Both the position numbers and the translations under genes were made by a program. 53,887 nucleotides of DNA from the NCBI RefSeq assembly GCF_009720835.1, contig NZ_WNKZ01000038.1:1-53887 (forward strand). Direction: 5' to 3'. This stretch comes from Pseudoduganella buxea. Lineage in GTDB: Bacteria > Pseudomonadota > Gammaproteobacteria > Burkholderiales > Burkholderiaceae_D. Under the pieces are notes generated by a model that made no database searches, was not told where the DNA came from, and saw nothing but the letters and a program-made list of their open reading frames with translations. How positions within the stretch are numbered: position 1 is the first letter of the stretch; each line of letters starts with the position of its first letter. Positions 37,970 to 45,960 of the stretch are shown here, in pieces.

Positions 37970-37991
37970 GATTCCCGCCGTCTCCACCACC
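37970..37991 (+). repeat. Putative attR (22-bp ssrA 3'-end repeat)
   Basis: Exact copy of 35353-35374. The ssrA sequence does not extend further left (CAGATT here, TCGATT in ssrA), so it is not a second tmRNA gene. Confidence 0.75.
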
Positions 37992-38003
37992 AAACAAATA
38001 AAA

Positions 38004-38033
38004 GGGCTCCAAGCTTCGCTTGGGGCCCTTTTT
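38004..38033 (+). terminator. Terminator-like hairpin downstream of attR
   Basis: GGGCTCCAAG-CTTCG-CTTGGGGCCC then TTTTTATTT. May be the original ssrA terminator displaced by the insertion, or part of the duplicated module. Confidence 0.7.
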
Positions 38034-38433
38034 ATTTGTTCTACGGTTCCGACTACGGAATCGATTCCGCGTCCATCTTCGACGGATGGCGGAGCGCGGA
38101 ATTCGAACCGCATGCAGTCCGCGCGCGAAGCGGGCGCCGCCTGCCAGCGCCCCCCCCAGGGCTATCGCGGGTTTCACGCTGCATGGGGCGCGCCGCAAAA
38201 GCGACCCGCGCCTGCCAGCGCGGGGCTCTAAGATTCGCCCATTCACAAAATCGCCCCGCGATTTCGCGCCAGCGGTAGCAGGCTCGGACGCCCGCAAGCT
38301 ACCATTCCCACCACCGGTCGCTGACCTTTGCATACGGACCTATCCACACACACCTTTACGCGAATACAACAGTTGGCGAAAAATCCATGTTAGGCCGGAA
38401 AAATTACTATTATTTCATGCAATACTGACGGTT

Positions 38434-38455
38434 ACTGTCGGGTTTTCCCGACAGT
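38434..38455 (+). promoter_or_regulatory. Perfect hairpin in the PEP-CTERM gene leader
   Basis: ACTGTCGGG-TTTT-CCCGACAGT, nine base pairs, 29 bases before the ATG at 38485. There is no T-tract, so it is more likely a leader structure or operator than a terminator. Confidence 0.5.
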
Positions 38456-38484
38456 CGCCCCTCCACTTCCCTAAGAGAGCAACC

Positions 38485-39036
38485 ATGAAACTTGCTAATT
38501 TCTTCCGCGCGGCACTCGTCATCGGCACCCTGTTTGCTGGCCTCACGCAGTCCGCCCAGGCAAGCATCTACACGTACACCGGCGACACCACGGGCGGCCC
38601 GACGTATAACCGTCCCCTCGAAGATTTGAGCGACGTGTCAGGCATCGGCACGGACGTCAACTACAGCACCTTCACCTTCACCGTCGATACGAGCGGCGAG
38701 TACAGCTTCCTGCAAACGACCGACCAGTACGACGGCGTGCTCTATATCTATGAGAATTCCTTTAACCCGGCCGACCCGCTGACCAACGCCCTGGGCGGCA
38801 GCGACGACCTGGTCGCGCCGTGGACCTCCGGCTTTGCTGGCCCACTGGACGCCGGCATTTCCTACGTCCTGGTTACGACCTCCTTCTACAACGGCGACGC
38901 CGGCGCGTTCAGTGTGACGATCAGCGGTCCGGGCCTGGTTACCGTCAGCGCCGTCCCTGAACCGTCCACCTACCTGATGCTGGCCCTCGGCCTGGCGGCA
39001 ATCGGCTACACGCAGCGCCGCAAACTGCAGCGCTGA
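38485..39036 (+). CDS. PEP-CTERM sorted extracellular protein
   Basis: 183 aa. Signal peptide MKLANFFRAALVIGTLFAGL and a C-terminal VPEPSTYLMLALGLAAIGYT helix with basic tail QRRKLQR (157-183). The middle (GDTTGGPTYNRPLEDLSDVS, FTFTVDTSGEYSF, YDGVLYIYENSFNP) is a beta-sandwich pre-peptidase/DVUA0089-like pattern. Probably cell-surface or secreted via exosortase. The ATG at 38485 gives a proper signal peptide; the frame is open further upstream through non-coding repeats and is not real there. Confidence 0.88.
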   Translation: MKLANFFRAALVIGTLFAGLTQSAQASIYTYTGDTTGGPTYNRPLEDLSDVSGIGTDVNYSTFTFTVDTSGEYSFLQTTDQYDGVLYIYENSFNPADPLTNALGGSDDLVAPWTSGFAGPLDAGISYVLVTTSFYNGDAGAFSVTISGPGLVTVSAVPEPSTYLMLALGLAAIGYTQRRKLQR

Positions 39037-39057
39037 TTTACGTACGGCATTCCATAA

Positions 39058-39085
39058 CAGCGGGCTTCGGCCCGCTGTTTTGTTT
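39058..39085 (+). terminator. Terminator of the PEP-CTERM gene
   Basis: CAGCGGGC-TTCG-GCCCGCTG at 39058-39077 followed by TTTTGTTTT. Confidence 0.9.
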
Positions 39086-39133
39086 TCCAGCATCATCGAT
39101 CGGGCATCGTCCTACAACACGTCTTCCCGCACA

Positions 39134-39168
39134 CCTATTCCGTGACCGGGGCCCGAGGCCTACGATGG
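39134..39168 (+). promoter_or_regulatory. Shared promoter-like motif, copy 1
   Basis: CCTA at 39134-39137, 21 bases, then CCTACGATGG at 39159-39168. The same layout (CCTA, 21 bases, CCTAGCATGG) occurs at 45044-45078 before the other low-complexity gene. An alternative sigma factor promoter is an inference. Confidence 0.4.
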
Positions 39169-39196
39169 CTCCTACATCAACGAAAGGGAGACCATC

Positions 39197-39646
39197 ATGC
39201 AAACGGACAACAAGCCAAAAGGCCGCGACTGGAGCCAACAAACCAAGGACGGCAGCACCAGCGCCGGCAGCATGGGCACGGGCGCCACCGGTAGTACGGG
39301 TACCAACGAGAGCTACGATTCGCCAAACCAGGCCACCGGCTCCGTAGGCGGCATGCAGTCGGGCGGCCGAACCGACGACCTGCTGGCCGGCGGTTCGGAA
39401 GCGGAGCAGAATGACCTGGGCTTCGCCAGCGGCGAACGCACGGGCGAGCTGCAGACGGGAATGAGCGACCTGGGCAACGCTGCCCGTGGCGGCGCGAACC
39501 GCCAGAGCGGGGACAGCGGGAATCAGTCCAGTCAGTCCAATCAGGCCAAACAGGAAAACCAGCGTGGCAGCGCGACGGGCGCCGGCAGCACGGCCGCCGA
39601 CCAGCGCGACACCTACCGCAACAAGCAGGACGATCAGTCCCGCTGA
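39197..39646 (+). CDS. Hydrophilic low-complexity (hydrophilin-like) protein
   Basis: 149 aa, composed mostly of Gly, Ser, Gln, Asn, Thr, Asp and Ala, without hydrophobic segments or Cys, starting MQTDNKPKGRDWSQQTKDGS. Likely intrinsically disordered and cytoplasmic. Such proteins are often stress-induced; this is inferred from composition and from the promoter-like motif shared with the gene at 45127. SD GGGAG at 39187-39191. No sequence family recognised. Confidence 0.75.
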   Translation: MQTDNKPKGRDWSQQTKDGSTSAGSMGTGATGSTGTNESYDSPNQATGSVGGMQSGGRTDDLLAGGSEAEQNDLGFASGERTGELQTGMSDLGNAARGGANRQSGDSGNQSSQSNQAKQENQRGSATGAGSTAADQRDTYRNKQDDQSR

Positions 39647-39652
39647 CCGCAG

Positions 39653-40219
39653 CTACCCCGCCGCTGGCGGCAAGGCGGCCGGAATCACGGCATCCTTGCC
39701 GATCCGGTACAACACATGCCGCGCCAGCCGATGCTCACGCGGCAGTGCCGGGTGATCGAAGTCGCCATTCACGTCGTGCACCATGCCCAGGCGCGTCATC
39801 AGCCGGCGCGACCGCACATTGGCCGGCACCGTGATGGCGACGATTTCATCCAGCCCCAAGGTGTCGAAGCCGTGCCGCAAGGCCGCCACCGCCCCCTCCA
39901 GCGCCAGCCCCCTGCCCCAATGCGGCAAGGCCAGCCGCCAGCCGATTTCATGGCAGGGCGCGAACGGCGTGTCGAAATCCTGGTAACGTACACCGACAAA
40001 GCCGATCAGCTCGTCCGTCGCCTTCAAGCTCATTGCTAGGAAGGCCGTGCCGGTCCGGTCCACCAGCGCGTTCTGTGCATCGAAAAACGCCCGCGCCTGT
40101 GCGGCAGTCACGGGTCCCGGCAAGTGCTCGATCACGGCCGGCACCTCGTTCATCGCCACGAATGGCGCCACGTCCTCATCGCGCCAGGGGCGCAGCAGCA
40201 GGCGTTCTGTTTCGATCAT
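39653..40219 (-). CDS. GNAT acetyltransferase, RimJ/RimL type
   Basis: 188 aa. Starts IETERLLLRPWRDEDVAPF, the classical RimJ/RimL-like (Acetyltransf_3) opening, with EIGWRLALPHWGRGLALEG as the acetyl-CoA motif and NVRSRRLMTRLGM near the end. Acetylates an unknown amine substrate. Convergent with the low-complexity gene, 6 bases between stops. Confidence 0.88.
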   Translation of the reverse strand: MIETERLLLRPWRDEDVAPFVAMNEVPAVIEHLPGPVTAAQARAFFDAQNALVDRTGTAFLAMSLKATDELIGFVGVRYQDFDTPFAPCHEIGWRLALPHWGRGLALEGAVAALRHGFDTLGLDEIVAITVPANVRSRRLMTRLGMVHDVNGDFDHPALPREHRLARHVLYRIGKDAVIPAALPPAAG

Positions 40220-40404
40220 CGGTTGTCCTGTCTAGAGTTGCTGAAGTCCATCTATCGAATTCGGTGTCCGACACGCGAATCGGAGTACCTGTCCGCTGCG
40301 ACGGACCGACCCGTTTGAAGCTGGGTGGCCGGCAAAAATCGGTGAGCCCAACAGCAATTCTACCGTTGCGGCACAATAGCCGATTCATTCAAGGGAGACT
40401 GCCA

Positions 40405-40707
40405 ATGATTTACGAGATTGCCGAAATCACGATCCAACCGACCACCAACAAGGCTTTCGAGGCTGCCGTGGCGCAGGCCGTGCCGCTGTTCCAGCGGGCG
40501 CGGGGCTGCGTGTCGATGCGCATCGACCGCACCATCGAGCGGCCCGACGTGTACCGCCTCGTCATCGGCTGGCAGACCCTGGAAGACCACACGGTGCACT
40601 TTCGCGGCAGCGACGACTTCCAGGCCTGGCGCGCCCTCGTCGGCGGCTTCTTTGCCGCGCCGCCCGTGGTGGAACATACGGAAACGGTGGTGATGGGCTT
40701 CGTCTGA
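40405..40707 (+). CDS. Antibiotic biosynthesis monooxygenase (ABM) domain protein
   Basis: 100 aa with the ferredoxin-like ABM pattern: MIYEIAEITIQP, then FEAAVAQAVPLFQRARGCVSM and YRLVIGWQTLEDHTVHFRGS. Small dimeric proteins of this fold include heme- or quinol-acting monooxygenases; no specific role can be given. GGGAG at 40393-40397 precedes the ATG. Single gene. Confidence 0.85.
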   Translation: MIYEIAEITIQPTTNKAFEAAVAQAVPLFQRARGCVSMRIDRTIERPDVYRLVIGWQTLEDHTVHFRGSDDFQAWRALVGGFFAAPPVVEHTETVVMGFV

Positions 40708-40804
40708 CGGTGTGTCAAAGCGTGGGCAGTGCCGCCCATGCGCGCGCCGCCGTTGTCAATTTTGCAGCACAATGGCGGCGAAGTCACCATAAAAGGGAGC
40801 TGCC

Positions 40805-41107
40805 ATGCCAGACACGATCCACCGTAATTTCAAGCAGGTCGCCGATGCCGAAAGCGCCCGCGCGGCGCTGCTGGACGCCGGCTTTAGCGGCGGCGCCGTG
40901 CAGCTGAACCTGCACGACGCCCGCGCCAAGGACACCACCACCAGCGCCGTCGACAACATCATGGATTCGCTCACGCCCGACGACGCCGACCAGACCGACC
41001 ACCCCGTGGCCCACCCGGCCGCGCTGCTCAGCGTTGACGTCGACACGGACGAACAGCGCGAGCAGGCCAATGCCATCATGCTGCGCTACGGCGGCACCGA
41101 AGCCTGA
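40805..41107 (+). CDS. Small conserved-looking protein of unknown function
   Basis: 100 aa, beginning with MPDTIHRNFKQVADAESARAALLDAGF and thus possibly a ferredoxin-like or general-stress-protein-17M-like alpha/beta unit; residues 73-97 (LLSVDVDTDEQREQANAIML, partly shown) would be the second half. Soluble, acidic. AGGGAGC at about 40794-40800 precedes the ATG. Function unknown. Confidence 0.7.
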   Translation: MPDTIHRNFKQVADAESARAALLDAGFSGGAVQLNLHDARAKDTTTSAVDNIMDSLTPDDADQTDHPVAHPAALLSVDVDTDEQREQANAIMLRYGGTEA

Positions 41108-41128
41108 AGAGCACCACCGCGAAAAAAG

Positions 41129-41155
41129 ACGGCCCGTTCACCGGGCCGTTTTTGC
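41129..41155. terminator. Bidirectional terminator
   Basis: ACGGCCCG-TTCAC-CGGGCCGT at 41129-41149 with T-run to the right and A-run to the left, serving the small protein gene and the convergent pncB. Confidence 0.85.
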
Positions 41156-41168
41156 GCCTGCCCCTGCC

Positions 41169-42392
41169 TTATTCCGGCGAGGGCTCCGCGATCTCGAACA
41201 CCTGCCGCAGGTAAGCCAGGAAGGTTTCATCCTTCGACATCGTCTTGCCTGGCGAATCGGACAGCTTGGCCACCGACTGGCCATTGCAGCGCACCAGCTT
41301 CATGACGATGTTCAGCGGCTGCAGGCCCAGGTCGTTGGTCAGCCACGTGCCGATGCCAAAGCCCGTCGTGATGCGGTCGGCGAAGTGGCGGTACAGCGAG
41401 ATCGCCAGGTCCAGGTCCAGGCCGTCGGAGAACACGAGGCGCTTCGTGTTCGGATCGATCCGCAGCTTGTTGTAGTGGGCAATCGCCTTCTCGCCCCACA
41501 CCACCGGGTCGCCCGAGTCATGCCGCAGACCGTCGAACAGCTTGGCGAAATACAGGTCGAAGTCGCGCAGGAAGGCATCCATGCCGACGACGTCCGTCAG
41601 CGCCACGCCAAGGTCGCCGCGGAATTCCTGCACCCAGTCCTCCAGCGCGGCCTTCTGGAAGTCGCGCAGGCGCACGCCGAAGGCCTGGAACGACTGCATG
41701 TACTCGTGTGCCATCGTGCCGATGGGGTGGATCTTGTAGCGCATGGCCAGGTAGACGTTCGACGTGCCCTTGAAGAATTCCGGCACCTCGGCGGCCAGGC
41801 GCCGCACCACTTCGTCATGCCAGGCGCCCGAGAAACGGCGCCGTACGCCGAAGTCGGAGAACTCGAAGGGATTGCGCTGCATCGGCTGGCGGCCGAACTC
41901 CTTCAGCGCGGCGATCTTCGCGTCGAGGCGCCGGCGCCCCTCGGCCAGCGCGGCTTCCTGGTCGAAGCGGCGGAAATACAGCTCGTTGACGATGTACAGC
42001 ACGAAGATCTCGAAGCCCATCACGTGCACCTGCGGCCCGACGGCGCGAATGGCCAGGTGCTCGCCGTCCGTCTCGACGGTGATGAACTTGCGCTGGAAGC
42101 GGAACACGGTGAGGAAGTCGACGAAGTCGCTCTTGATGTAACGCAGCGTGCGCAGGTAGTCCAGCTCCTCCTCGGCGAACGACATCGTGCACAGGTGATC
42201 GAGCTGGCGCTCCACCTCGTCCTTCAGTTCGGCCAGCGGGTAGGCAGTCTTGTTCCGGCAGCGGAATTCATATTCAGTCTGCGTACCGGGGTGCCAGTGC
42301 AGCAAGGCCTGCCACATGGAGAATTTGTACAGGTCCGTTTCCAGCAGGCTGCGCACGACGGGCACGAAAGGGGTATCGGATGGGCGGTTCAT
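41169..42392 (-). CDS. pncB: Nicotinate phosphoribosyltransferase
   Basis: 407 aa. From the ATG at 42392 the phospho-acceptor histidine in IGTMAHE falls at His219, the same number as in the Salmonella enzyme. Also [10 protein letters not shown] and [11 protein letters not shown] of the PRPP site. It converts nicotinate to nicotinate mononucleotide in NAD salvage. It follows the pncA-type gene with one base between stop and start, so the two are co-translated. An ATG at 42407 is possible but overlaps pncA. Confidence 0.95.
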   Translation of the reverse strand: MNRPSDTPFVPVVRSLLETDLYKFSMWQALLHWHPGTQTEYEFRCRNKTAYPLAELKDEVERQLDHLCTMSFAEEELDYLRTLRYIKSDFVDFLTVFRFQRKFITVETDGEHLAIRAVGPQVHVMGFEIFVLYIVNELYFRRFDQEAALAEGRRRLDAKIAALKEFGRQPMQRNPFEFSDFGVRRRFSGAWHDEVVRRLAAEVPEFFKGTSNVYLAMRYKIHPIGTMAHEYMQSFQAFGVRLRDFQKAALEDWVQEFRGDLGVALTDVVGMDAFLRDFDLYFAKLFDGLRHDSGDPVVWGEKAIAHYNKLRIDPNTKRLVFSDGLDLDLAISLYRHFADRITTGFGIGTWLTNDLGLQPLNIVMKLVRCNGQSVAKLSDSPGKTMSKDETFLAYLRQVFEIAEPSPE

Positions 42393-42393
42393 G

Positions 42394-43269
42394 TCAGCGC
42401 CCCGCATTGATCAGGAACTCCTGCAGCACGTCGGTCGACTGCTGCAGCTGGACGCCGCGTGCGCGCATGCGTTCGAGGAAGTCCTGCTGCTGCGCCTCGA
42501 AACCGGGCACGGGGCTGAGGCAATCGGTAACGAGCACCAGCTTGTCCAGCGCCACGCCGCGTGCGTCGAACTGCTCGACGATATGCTCGGTCGTGGCCTT
42601 GACGCAGTGGCTGCCCGCCTCGCCGGCGATATACACGCGGTGCGACGCGGCCAGGCTGTCGATCAGCTTGCGGTTCAGTTGCGAATCCGGGTCGGCGTCG
42701 TCCGGCACTTCGGCCATCACGGCCGAGTAGTGCTCGGTCCAGGGATTGGCCCCCTTTGCGATTTTCGTGACGACACCCAGGGATGCGTCTTCCCAACCGT
42801 TGTAGGCGGCGCGCACGTCCTCGTGCACATTGTGGCCCCACGAGCCGATCTCGCAGTGCACCGGCCACACCAGCAGCTGGTAGCGGCCATTGGCCTCGAG
42901 CGCGTCGAGATAGGCTTGCGCGCGCACCCGGGCTTTCGGGTCGCGCGGCAGGTAGCGCGCGGCGCGCAGGTCCTCGCTGGCGATCTGCGTGAACGGTTCC
43001 ACCGGGCCGCCGTCGGCGCCAACCCAGAAGGTCGGGTGGGCGATATCGTAGCGGTGATGCGAGTCCAGCGTGACACTGATGGCGCCGATGCCGTGGCGGC
43101 CCCGCTCGATCAACGTGGCCAGGCGCTGCATGTCGGCGTGGGCGCCCGTGACGGGCAGGGCCGGCTTGCGGGCCAGGCCCGTGAGCGGATCGAGCGGCGT
43201 GTACTCGGGCGGCAGGTCGCAGAAGTCGTTCTGCGGATCGATGATCAGGAGATGCAGGTGTTGTTTCAT
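42394..43269 (-). CDS. pncA: Nicotinamidase-type cysteine hydrolase
   Basis: 291 aa, longer than the about 210 aa of E. coli PncA. Isochorismatase-fold triad: Asp11 (IIDPQNDF), a Lys near 169-172 and Cys222 (AGSHCVKA). The metal region [11 protein letters not shown] (69-79) and WPVHC (135-139) match nicotinamidases. It makes nicotinate from nicotinamide, the substrate of the adjacent pncB. The extra length lies in inserts around 25-40 and 175-200. Confidence 0.88.
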   Translation of the reverse strand: MKQHLHLLIIDPQNDFCDLPPEYTPLDPLTGLARKPALPVTGAHADMQRLATLIERGRHGIGAISVTLDSHHRYDIAHPTFWVGADGGPVEPFTQIASEDLRAARYLPRDPKARVRAQAYLDALEANGRYQLLVWPVHCEIGSWGHNVHEDVRAAYNGWEDASLGVVTKIAKGANPWTEHYSAVMAEVPDDADPDSQLNRKLIDSLAASHRVYIAGEAGSHCVKATTEHIVEQFDARGVALDKLVLVTDCLSPVPGFEAQQQDFLERMRARGVQLQQSTDVLQEFLINAGR

Positions 43270-43381
43270 TCAGGGCTCCGTTGCAGGCATGACCACATCA
43301 TACCGGCTGCAACGCAATCCTTCACTGCCCTGGCGCAGGCGGCTTGGCCCGCGGGGCCACGCCGCCGTGGTGAAGCGCTCT

Positions 43382-43996
43382 TTATGCTGCGGCCAGCTCG
43401 TCGATGCTGCTGCGGCTTTTCGCCAGGGTGTCGGCCAGGGCCTGCTCGCCCAGCGCGACGCCTTCGGCGCGGATGAAGCTGATGTCCGTGATGCCCAGGA
43501 AGCCCAGCACGGCGCGCAGGTAGGTCGCCAGGAAGTCGTAGCCGGCGGCCGGGCCTTCGCTGTACACGCCGCCGCTGGCCGTGACGATATACACCTTCTT
43601 GTTCGTCAGCAGGCCGACCGGGCCCGTTTCCGTGTATTTGAAGGTGCGGCCGGCGCGGGCGATCTGGTCGATGTACGCCTTCAGGCCGGACGGCACGGAG
43701 AAGTTGTACATCGGTGCGCCGATGACGATGACGTCGGCGGCGATCACTTCATCGACCAGCTGGTCCGACAGCCGGACGGCAAAGGCCTGCTCGGCATTGC
43801 GTGCCTCGGCCGGCGTGAAGAAGGCGCCCAGGGTTTGCTCGTTCAGGTGCGGCACGGGATTGATGGCCAGGTCGCGCGTGACGACGGTGTCGCCCGGATG
43901 GCCTTCCTGCCACTTGGCGATGAACTCGGCGGACAGCTGGCGCGACAGCGAGCCGGCGGTACGAACACTGCTGTTGATGTACAGAACGTTTGCCAT
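43382..43996 (-). CDS. azoR: FMN-dependent NADH-azoreductase
   Basis: 204 aa flavodoxin-like. SSVRTAGSLSRQLSAEF binds FMN phosphate, APMYNFSVPSGLKAYID and TASGGVYSEGPAAGYDF are AzoR signatures. Reduces quinones and azo dyes using NADH. It is transcribed divergently from a LysR gene, which likely controls it. Confidence 0.93.
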   Translation of the reverse strand: MANVLYINSSVRTAGSLSRQLSAEFIAKWQEGHPGDTVVTRDLAINPVPHLNEQTLGAFFTPAEARNAEQAFAVRLSDQLVDEVIAADVIVIGAPMYNFSVPSGLKAYIDQIARAGRTFKYTETGPVGLLTNKKVYIVTASGGVYSEGPAAGYDFLATYLRAVLGFLGITDISFIRAEGVALGEQALADTLAKSRSSIDELAAA

Positions 43997-44046
43997 GGTG
44001 ATCTCCTGAAAGGTGGGTAATTGCAGCCATCATAGATCGGGTTTAA

Positions 44047-44096
44047 TATCGAGAAAATCCCCTAAATTTTGATTGTTAGAATCGGTTTTTTCGATA
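44047..44096. promoter_or_regulatory. Candidate LysR operator between azoR and its divergent regulator
   Basis: TATCGAGAAAA at 44047-44057 and TTTTTTCGATA at 44086-44096 form an inverted repeat with one mismatch, 28 bases apart. The second half overlaps the regulator start codon. Inferred operator. Confidence 0.4.
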
Positions 44097-45013
44097 TGCG
44101 CGACCCCGGCCTCCCCTCCCTCGACCAACTGCGCGTGTTCATCGCCGTCATCGACCACGGCGGCTTCGCCCACGCGGCGCGGGCACTGCACCGCACCCAG
44201 TCCGTCATCAGCTATACCATCGCCAACCTGGAAGACCAGCTCAATATCGCCCTGCTCGACCGCAGCAAGCGCAAGCCCACGTTGACGGAAGCGGGCAAGG
44301 CCCTGCTGGCCGATGCCCGCGCCGTGTCGGCCAAGGTGGACGATATGCGGGCCCGGGCGCGGGCCCTGGGCGCCGGCCTGGAAGCGGAGGTCTCGCTGGT
44401 GGTGGACGTGATGTTCCCCATGTGCGCGCTGGTCAAGCTGCTGGAAGCCTTCCAGCGCGAATACCCCACCGTGTCGCTGCGGCTGAACACGGAGGCGCTG
44501 GGCGCCGTCACGCAGATGGTGCTGGACGGACGCTGCCAGCTGGGCATCAGCGGCATGCCGGTGGCGATGCCCGACACTATCGAGCGCCAGCTGGCGGGCC
44601 ACGTGACGATGATGCCCGTGTGCTCGCCCAACCACCCGCTGGCCGCGCTGGACGGCGTGGTGCCGACGGCGGCCCTGCGCGAGCACCTGCAACTGGTGCT
44701 GACGGACCGCAGCGCGCTGACGCGGGGCCAGGACTTCGGCGTGCTGGCGCGGCGCGACTGGCGCCTGGGCGACCTGCATTCGAAATACGCGCTGCTGCGG
44801 GGCGGGCTTGGCTGGGGCAGCATGCCCGAGGCGATGGTGGCGGAGGACCTGGCCAAGGGCCGGCTGGTACGCCTGCATCCGCAGGACGGCCCGTCGCTGC
44901 AGTATCCCCTGTTCGTCATCCACCGCGCCGACGACCAGCTGGGGCCCGCCGGCCGCTGGCTCAAGCAGCAGTTCCTCGACCTCGACTATACGCTGCCTGC
45001 CGATCCGTTCTGA
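44096..45013 (+). CDS. LysR-family transcriptional regulator
   Basis: 305 aa. The N-terminal winged HTH (LDQLRVFIAVIDHGGFAHAA, RTQSVISYTIANLEDQL) is followed by a LysR substrate-binding domain. Start at 44096 (MRDPGLPSLDQL) rather than the upstream 44069, to keep the family length. Divergent from azoR with 99 bases between, suggesting it regulates azoR in response to quinones or electrophiles; inferred. Confidence 0.92.
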   Translation: MRDPGLPSLDQLRVFIAVIDHGGFAHAARALHRTQSVISYTIANLEDQLNIALLDRSKRKPTLTEAGKALLADARAVSAKVDDMRARARALGAGLEAEVSLVVDVMFPMCALVKLLEAFQREYPTVSLRLNTEALGAVTQMVLDGRCQLGISGMPVAMPDTIERQLAGHVTMMPVCSPNHPLAALDGVVPTAALREHLQLVLTDRSALTRGQDFGVLARRDWRLGDLHSKYALLRGGLGWGSMPEAMVAEDLAKGRLVRLHPQDGPSLQYPLFVIHRADDQLGPAGRWLKQQFLDLDYTLPADPF

Positions 45014-45043
45014 TCGCGCTCCTACATGCCCGCGCGGCGTGCG

Positions 45044-45078
45044 CCTACTCACTGCGCGGCGACGCCGTCCTAGCATGG
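45044..45078 (+). promoter_or_regulatory. Shared promoter-like motif, copy 2
   Basis: CCTA at 45044-45047, 21 bases, then CCTAGCATGG at 45069-45078; same geometry as 39134-39168. Lies 48 bases before the ATG at 45127. Confidence 0.4.
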
Positions 45079-45126
45079 AAGCTCTGCCGGGTGCATGCAC
45101 CCAGGGCTTTCCGTACAGGAGATGAC

Positions 45127-45903
45127 ATGACGAACAATACCGACAAGATCGGCAACTACCACTCGGGCAAGGCGGAAGACGCAGGCTACAAGACCGAAAG
45201 CGGCAACCATGCCGCCGGCATCGAGGCCAACGACACACCGGCGGTCAACCGCGAACCGAATATCGACAACCAGTCCGGCGGCAACCTGCAACGCAGCGCC
45301 GACGGCATCACGGGAGCAAACATCATGACAGCAGACCAATCGATCGGTGGACAAGGCGCCCAGGACGGCATTCGCGGCACGCCATCGGGCACGCAAGGGG
45401 CCCAGAGCGGCCAGGGCATCGACCAGGGCCGCCAGGGCAGCCAGGGTCAATCGCGCCAGTCGGGCAGCGAGGGCCAGGACCGGGGTGGCGTCGGCAGCCA
45501 GCCGTCGGGCAACCAGATGTCGACCAACCAGTCGGGCAGCCAGTCCGGCAGCCTGCCGGCCGGTTCGCAACAGAGCGATCCGGTGCATCGTGACGACGAC
45601 GCCTCGGCACCCGGTGCCGGCGTGAGCCAGCGCGGTACGGGCGGCAACCAGCAGTCGAGCGACGGTTCCGTCACGAGCACGCACGGCGGCTCGGGCGGCA
45701 TGGCCGACAAGCTGCAGGGCGGTCCGGAAAACCAGCAGGGCTCGGGCCAGGGCCTGCCCACCGGTCCCGGCAACCTGCAATCGGATCGCCACCAAGGCAT
45801 GCAGGGCCAGGGCGACGAGCCCGGTCACGATATCGACGACATCGGCAACAAGCAGTCGGGTGGCGCCGGTTCGCGCGGCGGAGATGTCGACGACCAGCGT
45901 TAA
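45127..45903 (+). CDS. Gln/Gly/Ser-rich low-complexity protein
   Basis: 258 aa starting MTNNTDKIGNYHSGKAEDAG, then long stretches of Q, G, S, N and D with no Cys and almost no hydrophobic core, so almost certainly disordered. Clear SD AGGAGATGAC before the ATG at 45127; the frame is open upstream through the LysR gene only by chance. Composition and promoter resemble the 39197 gene, so both may belong to a stress-protein group. Function unknown. Confidence 0.75.
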   Translation: MTNNTDKIGNYHSGKAEDAGYKTESGNHAAGIEANDTPAVNREPNIDNQSGGNLQRSADGITGANIMTADQSIGGQGAQDGIRGTPSGTQGAQSGQGIDQGRQGSQGQSRQSGSEGQDRGGVGSQPSGNQMSTNQSGSQSGSLPAGSQQSDPVHRDDDASAPGAGVSQRGTGGNQQSSDGSVTSTHGGSGGMADKLQGGPENQQGSGQGLPTGPGNLQSDRHQGMQGQGDEPGHDIDDIGNKQSGGAGSRGGDVDDQR

Positions 45904-45960
45904 GGCCGGCCCTCGATCAGGATAAGCATCCGGGCCCACCGGGCCCGATCCGGTGCCGGG

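Larger units (their letters stand above)
35353..37991. mobile_element. Putative genomic mini-island integrated at the ssrA 3' end
   Basis: The last 20 bases of ssrA plus 2 downstream bases (35353-35374) are repeated exactly at 37970-37991, a 22-bp direct repeat that looks like attL/attR. The DNA between is markedly more AT-rich than the flanks and holds a two-gene minus-strand unit (lipoprotein, HEPN-like protein). No integrase or excisionase is visible, so it would be a satellite needing an integrase from elsewhere, or a remnant. ssrA itself is intact because the repeat restores its 3' end. Confidence 0.7.
37526..38484. other. Region between the island lipoprotein and the PEP-CTERM gene, without a clear gene
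   Basis: Contains the upstream region of the lipoprotein, the right-hand ssrA repeat (37970-37991), a terminator-like hairpin (38004-38033), the duplicated blocks at 38045-38074 and 38232-38284, and the leader of the next gene. A 64-codon frame at 37596-37790 (minus) has no recognisable features or ribosome site and I do not annotate it. Confidence 0.6.

Noticed and set aside
37970..37991. Second tmRNA or a tRNA gene at the right repeat
   Set aside because: Only the acceptor and part of the T-arm are present; no other arms can be folded upstream.
37935..38333. 132-codon minus-strand frame over the duplicated ssrA tail
   Set aside because: Lies wholly in repeats and a terminator hairpin; the same repeat gives similar false frames at 35308-35511.
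38340..38484. Sigma-54 promoter upstream of the PEP-CTERM gene
   Set aside because: TTGGCG at about 38372 has no GC dinucleotide at the required spacing.
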